DNA from: Bacteroidales bacterium
Lineage (GTDB): Bacteria > Bacteroidota > Bacteroidia > Bacteroidales > Muribaculaceae
Length of the DNA stretch: 13,475 nt
Reading direction: 5' to 3'
Assembly: GCA_900770215.1 (NCBI GenBank)
Contig: CAAGJW010000010.1
Location: 1-13,475 of the forward strand
The notes under the pieces are model-generated. The model searched no databases and had not been told where the DNA came from. It saw only the letters and a list, made by a program, of their open reading frames with translations. Positions 1 to 6,317 of this stretch are shown in pieces (positions within the stretch are counted from its first letter, which is position 1; each line of letters starts with the position of its first letter). The position numbers and the translations under genes were made by a program.

Positions 1-38
1 ACCTGCTCCCATACTACTACAAGAAATCTCGCGAGTAA
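1..38 (+). CDS. C-terminal tail of an unidentified upstream gene
   Basis: One reading frame (phase starting at base 3) gives LLPYYYKKSRE and then TAA at 36-38. Only eleven residues are visible, so no family can be named. Support comes from position: the frame ends inside a plus-strand intrinsic terminator, which is what the last gene of a unit would show. It is unusual that the terminator stem includes the last codons and the loop includes the stop. The frame could also be chance. Confidence 0.4.
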   Translation, partial: LLPYYYKKSRE

Positions 39-56
39 TCCCGCGAGATTTTTTTT
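24..56 (+). terminator. Rho-independent terminator (plus strand)
   Basis: A 10-bp perfect stem (AAATCTCGCG at 24-33 with CGCGAGATTT at 42-51) closes an 8-nt loop and runs into eight T's (49-56). It would end transcription entering from left of the window. The minus-strand side has only a short, interrupted A tract, so it probably works mainly on the plus strand. Confidence 0.85.
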
Positions 57-106
57 GCACATCAGCAAGACGGCTCATTTCGGATGGTTACCAAGAGTGC
101 GATATA

Positions 107-148
107 GCGATGCCCGCCCCGAGCCACATGGCTCAAGGCGGGCATCGC
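107..148 (-). terminator. Strong hairpin after the TonB receptor gene, possible terminator without a U tract
   Basis: A perfect 12-bp stem (GCGATGCCCGCC at 107-118 with GGCGGGCATCGC at 137-148) carries an inner 5-bp stem (GAGCC at 121-125, GGCTC at 130-134) with an ACAT loop. It lies 23 bp past the stop of the minus-strand receptor gene. There is no T run on either side, so it could be a 3'-end-stabilising structure or a factor-assisted stop rather than a classical intrinsic terminator. Confidence 0.5.
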
Positions 149-170
149 CCATTCACAAGGGTGGGACTGG

Positions 171-2024
171 CTAGAAGGCAATGTCGACGCCTGCCATGAC
201 CGTGGCACGGGGCATGGGGAAGCCGGCGTTGATCTCATAGCGCTGGGCCAGCAGGTTCTCGCCGCGGGCAAACACCCTGAAGGCACGGCTCACGCGCAGC
301 GTGGCAGTGAGGTCCCACAGCCAGAAGTGCTGGGTGGCAGCATCGTTGTCGGCCGTGTGAAGCCCCGAAATCCATTGCAGGCCGCTGTGCAACGTGAGAC
401 GCCACGGCTGCCAGTCAGCCCCCACATAGAGCTTGTAGCGGGGTGCAGCGGTGAGCGTGCGACTGGTGTGCAGAAAACTGTAGTTGGCATCGAGGCGCAC
501 ACGCTGCACGGGAGTGTAGAAGGCCAAGAGCTCGAAGCCCGAGTTCTCGGTGCTGCCCGTGTTCACGTTGAGCGGACAGCCGTCGACCATGTGCGTGGTG
601 ATGAGGTTGCTGGCATTGAGATAGAAGGCGTTGAGGCCGTAACCGAGACGGCCGTTGAGGAGCCGCTGGCGCAAAGAGAGCTCGTAGTTCCACAGCCGCT
701 CGGGGGCAAGGCGGGCATTGGCCGGGCGAAACATGTAGAGCTCGCGCAACGTGGGGTTACGGAAGCCCTTGCCCACGATAGCCTTCAGCTCGATGCTGCG
801 AGGCAGGCGCGCGGTGAGTCCGCCCTGGGGCACCCACTCGCCGCCCGACACGCTGTGGTGGTCGTAGCGCAGGGCCACGTCGGCAGTGAGCCACGACAGC
901 AGCTCATGGCGCAAGTCGGCATAGCCAGCCACCTCGTCGACGGTGCGATTGGCCAGGTCGGTGCGGCTGCCATCGGCAACAGCCCGCTGCCAGGCATGGC
1001 CGCCAAAGTGCTGGTAGCCGAAACCCAGGGTGAGACGTGTGGCCCGAAACAGCGAGAAGCTCTCGTAGACCGAAAGGCCGCCCTGGCGGTCGTTGTGCAA
1101 GTAGAGAGCCGCCTGTGGAGCCTGCGAGGCCGTGTGGCCGTCGTTGATGTGATGGTGCCCCCAGTTGTAGAAGGCACGCACGGCTCCCGAGAGCCGCCCA
1201 TAGTCGTTGAGCAGCGAGAGTGCCGCCATGCCGCGCGTGATGTGCATGTCGTTGTCGATGAGCGGGGCCGAAACGGGGCCCGGGTTGGACGACTCCTGGT
1301 AGGCGATGTTCACGTTGGCCTGCACCTGCCAGTAGCGGCTGAGGTCGTAGCCGAGCTTGAGGAAGCCGCTCGTCTGGCTGAAAGCCGAGTTAGACCGGTG
1401 CCCGTCGGTACGCTCGTAGTTCACTGCAGCCACCGACGAGAAACGCCCGTGGCGCACACGGCTTGTGGCCGTGCCCGAGAAGGTGCCATAGCTGCCGCCT
1501 TGCAAGTCGACGTGGGTGCGCACACCGTCGGCCTGCATGTGCCGCGTCACGATGTTGACCACGCCGCCCATGGCATTGCTGCCATAGATGGCCGAAGCCG
1601 GGCCGCTCACCACCTCTACACGCTCGGCCATCATCGTCTGATAGGTGTCGGGCAGCGGGTGACCGTAGAGCCCGGCATACTGAGGCAGGCCGTCGACGAG
1701 CACGAGCAAGCTGGCCATGCCGCCTATGCCACGCATCTTTATTGTGCCTGCCGCGCCGGTGCTCAGCCCGTAGCCCAGCACGCCGCGTGTGGTGACAAAC
1801 AGGCCTGGCACTTGCTGGCTCAGCGTGGGCAACACCGAGGGCTGGAAGGAAGCTGTGAGCTGGCGACGGTCGACCACCGAGATGTCGAGGGGCAGATGGC
1901 GAATGTCGCTGCTGTAGCGCGTGCCCGTGACCACCACGTCGCCGAGACGCACCGAGTCGCGCTGGGCAAGCAGTGGCAGGGCCGTGCCGAGGAGGGCTGC
2001 CAGAATTATAATTTTTCTTGTCAT
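171..2024 (-). CDS. TonB-dependent outer-membrane receptor
   Basis: Outer-membrane beta-barrel transporter that would take up a scarce ligand using energy from TonB-ExbBD. With the start at 2024 it has 617 residues: signal peptide 1-20 (cut before Q21), TonB-box-like GDVVVTGTR at 28-36, plug domain about 40-161 (RGIGG 98-102, VLVDGLPQ, RVEVVSGPASAIYGSNAMGG ending near 154), then the barrel, ending in a typical C-terminus with terminal aromatic (AGVDIAF). An in-frame ATG lies eight codons upstream; the later one was chosen because a signal peptide follows it directly. It lacks the N-terminal carboxypeptidase-like domain of SusC-type receptors and its length is BtuB/CirA-like. Ligand unknown: no cobalamin riboswitch fits in the 108-bp gap upstream. 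It follows the DUF362 gene on the same strand and may be cotranscribed. Confidence 0.92.
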   Translation of the reverse strand: MTRKIIILAALLGTALPLLAQRDSVRLGDVVVTGTRYSSDIRHLPLDISVVDRRQLTASFQPSVLPTLSQQVPGLFVTTRGVLGYGLSTGAAGTIKMRGIGGMASLLVLVDGLPQYAGLYGHPLPDTYQTMMAERVEVVSGPASAIYGSNAMGGVVNIVTRHMQADGVRTHVDLQGGSYGTFSGTATSRVRHGRFSSVAAVNYERTDGHRSNSAFSQTSGFLKLGYDLSRYWQVQANVNIAYQESSNPGPVSAPLIDNDMHITRGMAALSLLNDYGRLSGAVRAFYNWGHHHINDGHTASQAPQAALYLHNDRQGGLSVYESFSLFRATRLTLGFGYQHFGGHAWQRAVADGSRTDLANRTVDEVAGYADLRHELLSWLTADVALRYDHHSVSGGEWVPQGGLTARLPRSIELKAIVGKGFRNPTLRELYMFRPANARLAPERLWNYELSLRQRLLNGRLGYGLNAFYLNASNLITTHMVDGCPLNVNTGSTENSGFELLAFYTPVQRVRLDANYSFLHTSRTLTAAPRYKLYVGADWQPWRLTLHSGLQWISGLHTADNDAATQHFWLWDLTATLRVSRAFRVFARGENLLAQRYEINAGFPMPRATVMAGVDIAF

Positions 2025-2132
2025 GTTGTAGTCTTGAAATAAAAACAAGAATCAGAGTATTTTCAAGCACGCAGCCATTCAACCTCCGATTCTTGAAAAA
2101 CACATCAATAAAGCAAATTTCCCTAAAACTCT

Positions 2133-3125
2133 CTATTTAGTGTCGATATTGACGATAGTGTATTTCTTCGACCCGAGCCCTATTTTCTCGGCCCAGTCGA
2201 TGGTGTGGGTGCCATGCTGCTTGTCGATGCGCTTGAGTAGGGAGGTGGGATCGTTCTTGGCAGTCACCTTCTGGTTGTTGATGATGTCGACGCAAGCCTG
2301 GTCGAGTGCCACAGGGTCGGTGCTGGCAAGAATGCCGTAGTCCTCAAGTTTCACAGGAGCCGGATGGTCGACGCAGTCGCAGTCGATGCTCATGTTGTTC
2401 ATCACCGAGATGAAGATGATGCCGTTCTCCTTCTTGAAATAGTCGACCACAGCCTGTGCCGAGGCAGCCATGCTCTCAAGGAAACCGTCTTGGTCGCCTA
2501 TGTACTTGGGGGTCCACAGCGAGTCCATGTTGAGCTTGGTCATCTTGCCGGCCGAGTGAATATAGGCCTTGCCGTTGGCCGAGGCGCACCCTATCGAGAG
2601 GTTCTTGAGCGCACCGCCGTAGCCGCCCATGGGGTGCCCCTTGAAGTGGCTGAGCAGCACCATGAAGTCGTAGTTGGCCAGGTGGCCGCCCACGATGTCG
2701 TAGTTCAAGTGAGTGTGGTCGCGCACCGGGATGCGCATTTCGTCATACTCGTCCATGATGTCGACGGGGAAGTAGCGGGTGAAGCCGTGGCGGTCGATCA
2801 CCTTCCAGTGGTTGGCCGAGTTGTTGCGCACGTCGGCAGGCACTCCAGGATAAGCAGTGTTGCACTCCACGATGGTGCCGTCGACAGCGTACACAAGGTC
2901 CTTGATAAGCTCGGGCTTGAGGTAGTTGGGATTGGAGCCCTCGCCCGTGCTTATCTTCACGGCCACGCGGCCCGTGGCCTTCACGCCCAGGGCCTCGTAG
3001 ATGCGCACGAGGGCAGCAGGAGAGATTTCACGCGTGAGATACACCGTTGACTGTGACCATGCGTTGGTGCCCAGCACAAGCAGCATGGCCAGTGCAAACA
3101 GGCGGAAATGAAAATGTCTTGTCAT
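2133..3125 (-). CDS. Secreted DUF362-domain protein
   Basis: 330 residues. The N-terminus is a Sec signal peptide (RLFALAMLLVLGTNAWSQ, cut probably after S24), so the protein should be periplasmic or exported. The rest matches the DUF362 family: KISTGEG near 57-63, FKGHPMGGYGGALKNLSIGC at 161-180, and a C-terminal block with C249-D-C251 followed by YGILASTDPVALDQAC (262-278). Five mature cysteines are visible (88, 180, 249, 251, 278), enough to suggest metal or Fe-S binding, but the ferredoxin domain found in many DUF362 proteins is absent. The family's reaction is not established. The gene lies upstream of the TonB receptor gene on the same strand (108-bp gap) and diverges from the PfkB-type gene. 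Family assignment is firm; role is not. Confidence 0.85.
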   Translation of the reverse strand: MTRHFHFRLFALAMLLVLGTNAWSQSTVYLTREISPAALVRIYEALGVKATGRVAVKISTGEGSNPNYLKPELIKDLVYAVDGTIVECNTAYPGVPADVRNNSANHWKVIDRHGFTRYFPVDIMDEYDEMRIPVRDHTHLNYDIVGGHLANYDFMVLLSHFKGHPMGGYGGALKNLSIGCASANGKAYIHSAGKMTKLNMDSLWTPKYIGDQDGFLESMAASAQAVVDYFKKENGIIFISVMNNMSIDCDCVDHPAPVKLEDYGILASTDPVALDQACVDIINNQKVTAKNDPTSLLKRIDKQHGTHTIDWAEKIGLGSKKYTIVNIDTK

Positions 3126-3159
3126 CTTTGATGTTGTTGTTTTTATTATATCGCGGTTA

Positions 3160-3167
3160 CAAAATTA
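3160..3167 (-). promoter_or_regulatory. Possible -7 box for the DUF362 gene
   Basis: The minus strand reads TAATTTTG, an exact TAnnTTTG match, 34 bases upstream of the ATG at 3125. No TTTG is found at the expected 19-21 bp further upstream (the nearest is 25 bp away), so this is a moderate candidate only. Confidence 0.35.
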
Positions 3168-3273
3168 GTCGGTTTTTAGGAATTATGCCTTACAAATATT
3201 GTCGGAGTACTGACACATTTTGCGGTTTTTTGTTCACATCTCGCTGATTACAGGAAAAAGGAGAGCCCACGAG

Positions 3274-3305
3274 TTGCCAGAAAAGCATGCAATCACCTAT
3301 ATTTG
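3274..3305 (+). promoter_or_regulatory. Bacteroidota-type promoter of the PfkB-type gene; decides its start codon
   Basis: The -7 box TATATTTG (3298-3305) exactly fits TAnnTTTG, with TTG at 3274-3276 and a 21-bp spacer. Transcription would start around 3310. That is downstream of the in-frame ATG at 3287, so the longer reading is unlikely and the start at 3344 is preferred. Confidence 0.65.
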
Positions 3306-3343
3306 CACAGCAAAAAGAGCATTCACACTCAAAAACAAGCGAT

Positions 3344-4378
3344 ATGAAAGCAATTGACCTTTACCACAAGTTCACAGCCCTGCTGACGCTCTGCCTGCTT
3401 GCACTCATCCCTGCCACAGCCAGTGCCCAACGGCAGCGCACCGTGTATTGCATGGGAGAAATGGTGATCGACATCCTTTTCCGCGGTCAGGAGCCCGTGG
3501 GCGCCTATGCAGGCGGATCGGCCCTCAACTCGGCCGTGTCGCTCGGCCGCGCAGGAGTCAACGTTGAGTTTATGGGCGAGGTGGGCAACGACTCCACCGG
3601 CATGCACATCGTCGACTTCCTGACGGCCAACCATGTGGGCACCTCGCTGGTGCGACAGCGCGAGGGCATGAAGACCACCGTGTCGCTCGCCTACCTCAAC
3701 GAGCACAACGACGCCCGCTACATCTTCTTTATGGACGAGCCCAAGGGCGAGGCCGACCTGGCCATGCCCGACTTCCACAAAGACGACATACTGCTGCTCG
3801 GCTCGTTCTATGCAGTGGCTCCACGCAACCGCAAGCACGTGGAGCAGGTGCTGCAACGAGCACGCGAGCGCGGTGCCATTGTTTACTACGACGTAAACCT
3901 GCGCTCGCCTCATGCCGCAATGCTGCCCCGGCTCATACCCGCCCTGTTGAGCAACATGAAGCAGGCCGATGTGGTGAGGGCCAGCCGCGGCGACCTGCGC
4001 ACAACGATGGGCACGGCCGATGCCGACAGCGCCTACCGCACGGTCGTTGCTCCGCGGTGCCCGCTTTTTGTGTGCACACGCGGTGCCGATGCTGTGACCA
4101 TCTTCACCGGCACAGGCACGACCAGCTATCCCGTTGAGAAAATCAAGACAGTGAGCACCATAGGTGCCGGCGACAACTTCAATGCCGGTTTCATCTATGG
4201 CTTTGTGCGACAAGGCATCACGAGAGCGCAACTTGCAGGTGGGCTCGACAAGGCCGTGTGGCAGCGGCTTGAGGACACGGCCCAACTCTTCTCGCAAGAC
4301 TGCTGCAAGCACCTGAGCAACTACATCTCGCCCGGGCTTGCCGCCAAGCTCAGAGCCCAAGAAAAGCAAAAAGTGTAA
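3344..4378 (+). CDS. PfkB/ribokinase-family carbohydrate kinase with a Sec signal peptide
   Basis: 344 residues. The kinase core is intact: the start MGEMVIDILF (37-46), the sugar-site motif GGSALN (57-62), YYDVNLRSP in mid-sequence, and STIGAGDNFNAGF containing the anion hole and catalytic base D277 in GAGD (274-277). Family members phosphorylate sugars or nucleosides with ATP in the cytoplasm. Here 28 extra residues precede the core, with a hydrophobic stretch (FTALLTLCLLALIPA) and a classical ASA|Q cleavage site (26-28). Relatives I recall in Bacteroides start directly at the core. An exported ATP-dependent kinase would be unexpected, so it may bind a sugar without phosphorylation, use another donor, or be retained inside. 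Start chosen from the promoter at 3298-3305; another in-frame ATG is at 3287. The substrate cannot be told. Confidence 0.88.
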   Translation: MKAIDLYHKFTALLTLCLLALIPATASAQRQRTVYCMGEMVIDILFRGQEPVGAYAGGSALNSAVSLGRAGVNVEFMGEVGNDSTGMHIVDFLTANHVGTSLVRQREGMKTTVSLAYLNEHNDARYIFFMDEPKGEADLAMPDFHKDDILLLGSFYAVAPRNRKHVEQVLQRARERGAIVYYDVNLRSPHAAMLPRLIPALLSNMKQADVVRASRGDLRTTMGTADADSAYRTVVAPRCPLFVCTRGADAVTIFTGTGTTSYPVEKIKTVSTIGAGDNFNAGFIYGFVRQGITRAQLAGGLDKAVWQRLEDTAQLFSQDCCKHLSNYISPGLAAKLRAQEKQKV

Positions 4379-4421
4379 ATTCCACAGTGTTTTGGGTAAA
4401 CGTGCATCGAGAAACAATCTA

Positions 4422-4429
4422 TAACTTTG
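4422..4429 (+). promoter_or_regulatory. -7 box for the aldo/keto reductase gene
   Basis: TAACTTTG followed by GCA, exact TAnnTTTG, 67 bases upstream of the ATG at 4497. No good -33 TTG lies at the normal distance. The same TAACTTTGCA core precedes three other genes in this window. Confidence 0.5.
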
Positions 4430-4450
4430 CAGCGCAATTTAAAAAAACGC

Positions 4451-4466
4451 CAGCATTGCAATGCTG
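4451..4466 (+). promoter_or_regulatory. 16-bp perfect palindrome in the aldo/keto reductase leader
   Basis: CAGCATTGCAATGCTG equals its own reverse complement. It sits 21 bp past the -7 box and 30 bp before the start codon, inside the presumed 5' UTR. It could be an operator for a dimeric repressor. It has no loop, so an RNA hairpin would be short. It may also be chance. Confidence 0.35.
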
Positions 4467-4496
4467 CAACAACCATCACAATAAATATAGCAAATT

Positions 4497-5336
4497 ATGG
4501 AAAAAGTGAAATTGAACAACGGCATAATGATGCCACAAGAGGGATACGGTGTTTACCAGGTATCGCCGCAAGAAGCCGAACGCTGCGTGAGCGATGCGCT
4601 GGAAGTGGGCTATCGCATGATCGACACCGCCCAAGCCTACCACAACGAGCAGGGTGTGGGGCTCGCCATCAACAAGAGCGGCATTGCCCGCGACGAGATC
4701 TTTCTTGTCGATAAGGTGTGGATATCCAACTATGGCTACGACAAAGCCAAAGCCAGCATCGACGAGAGCCTGCGCACCCTGGGACTTGACTACATCGACC
4801 TGATGCTGCTTCACCAGCCCTTCTGCGACTACTACGGTGCCTATCGCGCCCTGGAGGACGCCTACAAGGAGGGCAAAGTGCGGGCCATAGGGGTGAGCAA
4901 CTTCCAGCCCAATCACTTTATCGACTTGGCAAGCAACGTCGACGTCGTGCCCGCAGTGAACCAAGTAGAGACCCACGTCTTCTGCCAGCAGAAGAAGGCC
5001 CAGCAATATATGGAGGACTTCGGCACCCACATTATGTCGTGGGGCCCGCTCGCCGAAGGGCGCAACGGCTTCTTCACCCATCCCGTGCTCGCTGCAATAG
5101 GCAAGGCACACGGCAAGAGTGTGGCTCAGGTGGCGCTGCGCTGGCTGTTGCAGCGCGGTGTGATCATCATCCCCAAAAGCACCCACGTGGAGCGCATGAG
5201 GCAGAACATCGACCTTTACGACTTCAACCTCAGCGATGCAGAGATGGAGCAGATCGATGGTCTGGACACTGGCCACAGCGTTTTCTTCGACCACAACGAC
5301 CCCGAAACGGTGAAGATGTTTATGGGTTGGAGATAA
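4497..5336 (+). CDS. Aldo/keto reductase, AKR5-like
   Basis: 279 residues, usual size for the family. It is a cytoplasmic NAD(P)H-dependent oxidoreductase that reduces aldehydes or ketones, often sugar-derived. The catalytic tetrad is complete: D43 and Y48 in IDTAQAY, K73 in LVDKVW, and H106 in LLHQP. The coenzyme loop IIPKS near the C-terminus and the GVSNF motif are present, and the C-terminal part (FFDHNDPETVKMFMGW) is typical of bacterial 2,5-diketogluconate-reductase-like members. Substrate cannot be set from sequence. The gene follows the PfkB-type gene by 118 bp but has its own -7 box, so it is probably independently expressed. Its stop is only 17 bp from the left end of a degenerate insertion element, so its native terminator may have been lost. 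Confidence 0.93.
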   Translation: MEKVKLNNGIMMPQEGYGVYQVSPQEAERCVSDALEVGYRMIDTAQAYHNEQGVGLAINKSGIARDEIFLVDKVWISNYGYDKAKASIDESLRTLGLDYIDLMLLHQPFCDYYGAYRALEDAYKEGKVRAIGVSNFQPNHFIDLASNVDVVPAVNQVETHVFCQQKKAQQYMEDFGTHIMSWGPLAEGRNGFFTHPVLAAIGKAHGKSVAQVALRWLLQRGVIIIPKSTHVERMRQNIDLYDFNLSDAEMEQIDGLDTGHSVFFDHNDPETVKMFMGWR

Positions 5337-5364
5337 GAAAGAACTACAGTTTTTCCTGACTTCG

Positions 5365-5807
5365 TCATCGTGTCACCCAGAAATTTTCGTTGAAAAGTTT
5401 TGCGATTTTCTGGTGCCTTGCCATCAGCATGGTCTGTGTGTAGACCTCCTTGTTCAGGGGGAGCTTGACCTGTATCGTGGTCACGATCTTGGCCAGTACC
5501 AGGACCTTGTCGACGCTCATCTTGACGTCTGACAGCTTGAGCATGCGTTCCAGTTCCCTGTAGACTTTCAGGGCCACGAAGCAGATGCACACGTGGGCTT
5601 CGATGCGACGGCGCGTGAAGTGGAACATGGGACGTATCGGCTGGCTCAGTATCCACTGCTTCACCTCCCTGCTTTCACCAGGCTGTCGATTTCGGATGGT
5701 TCGCGTGCTATTCCAATGGTGACCAACTCATCGTATACACCTCTCTTCTTTTCCGCCACCACCACACTCGTTGTTCCAAAACGATTCTTCTTTTTCTTGA
5801 CAAACAT
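5365..5807 (-). pseudogene. IS1634-family (IS4-like DDE) transposase remnant, internal deletion and frameshift
   Basis: The N-terminal part begins at the ATG at 5807: MFVKKKKNRFGTTSVVV, typical of IS1634-family transposases, and continues as ELVTIGIAREPSEIDSLVKA to a stop at 5661. The C-terminal part, in another frame from about 5664 to the stop at 5365, reads QPIRPMFHFTRRRIEAHVCI then CFVALKVYRELERMLK, the family's conserved end. Roughly 50 N-terminal and 100 C-terminal residues remain; the catalytic DDE middle (some 400 residues) is gone. No active transposase can be made. An ATG further upstream at 5873 is in frame but lies upstream of the likely transcription start. Confidence 0.75.
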
Positions 5808-5847
5808 AGTTAAAAAAACCTTTTGCGCACCCCAAAATCGGGGAACG

Positions 5848-5877
5848 CAAAGATACAAAGCATTATTTATCAATCAA
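5848..5877 (-). promoter_or_regulatory. Promoter of the transposase remnant
   Basis: On the minus strand TTG (5877-5875) and the -7 box TATCTTTG (5855-5848) are separated by 19 bp, a textbook Bacteroidota arrangement. It points into the transposase start at 5807. A short hairpin (CCCC at 5830-5833, GGGG at 5840-5843) lies in the leader, as often seen in insertion elements. Confidence 0.55.
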
Positions 5878-5908
5878 TTGTAAAATACACACTTTTTGAG
5901 TGACAAAG

Positions 5909-5965
5909 TCAGGATGTGAAAATTTGCGGCCTTTGCTGCGAGGTTAATTGCTTGTATTTTTTCAT
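5909..5965 (-). pseudogene. 5' fragment of an IS30-like transposase, cut off at the IS1634-like element
   Basis: From the ATG at 5965 the minus strand reads MKKYKQLTSQQR and then PQIFTS before a TGA lying in the terminal repeat of the neighbouring element. MKKYKQLTS-QR resembles the N-terminus of IS30-family transposases of Bacteroidota as I remember them. Resemblance stops after about 12 residues, where foreign sequence begins. A TAACTTTG box lies just upstream (5981-5974). Only a stub remains, so the family call rests on few residues. Confidence 0.4.
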
Positions 5966-5973
5966 ACGCAACA

Positions 5974-5981
5974 CAAAGTTA
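5974..5981 (-). promoter_or_regulatory. -7 box ahead of the IS30-like stub
   Basis: The minus strand reads TAACTTTG (exact TAnnTTTG), 8 bases upstream of the ATG at 5965. There is no clear -33 element. The very short leader is odd: transcription would start at or inside the first codons. Confidence 0.3.
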
Positions 5982-6305
5982 ATTAATCTTGGGGAGACTT
6001 CGGTTTCCTTTTTTTGTGTGCAAGTTTTCTTTGCCAAAAATTCTGTAGACGGGACGCTCTTGGGGGCTTTGCGCCCCCGCCGCTTGGCATTCCCCGCAGT
6101 GTTTTTCATAATTTCTTTCGCACTTCGGTTTGGAATCTACATATATTGGGACGAGTACATCCCGGTCACCGGAACGGGACAAATCCAAATCGTTGAAGAC
6201 AATACCGACATGACCGATGCTGGCATTACCCAGCACCAGCGCCTCGACCACATCAATGAGTTGCTGTCGCGCACCAACCTGAAAGTGTACAGGCGGCACA
6301 TCGCC
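5982..6305. other. Gap between mobile scar and lipase gene; mixed and partly coding-like
   Basis: This stretch has no confident gene. Bases 5982-6130 are AT-rich with a 6-bp GC hairpin (GGGGGC at 6062-6067, GCCCCC at 6073-6078, loop TTTGC). From about 6140 the composition shifts to the GC-rich pattern of real genes. Both a plus and a minus frame stay open here. The rest of the presumed IS30-like end should lie here, but no terminal repeat could be identified. Confidence 0.4.
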
Positions 6306-6317
6306 TCAAGCCTGTGA
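6140..6317 (+). pseudogene. Possible 3' fragment of an unrecognised gene
   Basis: An open plus-strand frame ends at the TGA at 6315-6317. Its last ~55 codons show strong third-position C/G preference (about 70% by eye), like neighbouring genes, and read WDEYIPVTGTGQIQIVEDN followed by a stretch ending INELLSRTNLKVYRRHIASS. No family is recognised. No ATG with good context starts this portion: upstream the frame runs into low-complexity AT-rich DNA next to the mobile scar. I infer a gene whose 5' part was removed. It converges on and overlaps the lipase gene by 12 bp. The opposite strand is also open (6299 to 5979) and is the main alternative. Confidence 0.3.

Larger units (their letters stand above)
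5354..5914 (-). mobile_element. Internally deleted IS1634-like insertion element
   Basis: Inverted terminal repeats match 13 of 14 bases: TCCTGACTTCGTCA at 5354-5367 against TCCTGACTTTGTCA read on the minus strand from 5914 to 5901. Between them lie a transposase promoter, the first and last parts of an IS1634-type transposase joined out of frame, and nothing else. The transposase stop codon falls inside the left repeat, which supports the boundary. The element is about 0.56 kb, whereas I expect an intact relative near 1.8 kb. No target duplication could be recognised (AGTTTT before, TGTGAA after), so the exact ends are approximate. Confidence 0.7.

Noticed and set aside
327..2042. Long open plus-strand frame across the TonB receptor gene
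   Set aside because: It is antisense to a gene with clear family motifs, is full of His/Val/Ala/Arg runs typical of mirrored GC-rich coding DNA, and shows no domain.
2046..2095. 8-bp inverted repeat CAAGAATC/GATTCTTG upstream of the TonB receptor gene
   Set aside because: Arms are short and 34 bases apart with no promoter box between them; likely chance. A cobalamin riboswitch was also considered and not found.
3329..4417. Minus-strand frame opposite the PfkB-type gene
   Set aside because: Covers the same bases as a gene with intact kinase motifs and has no features of its own.
77..5701. 13-base exact repeat ATTTCGGATGGTT at 77-89 and 5689-5701
   Set aside because: About one such pair is expected by chance in a window of this length, and the second copy lies inside the transposase remnant.
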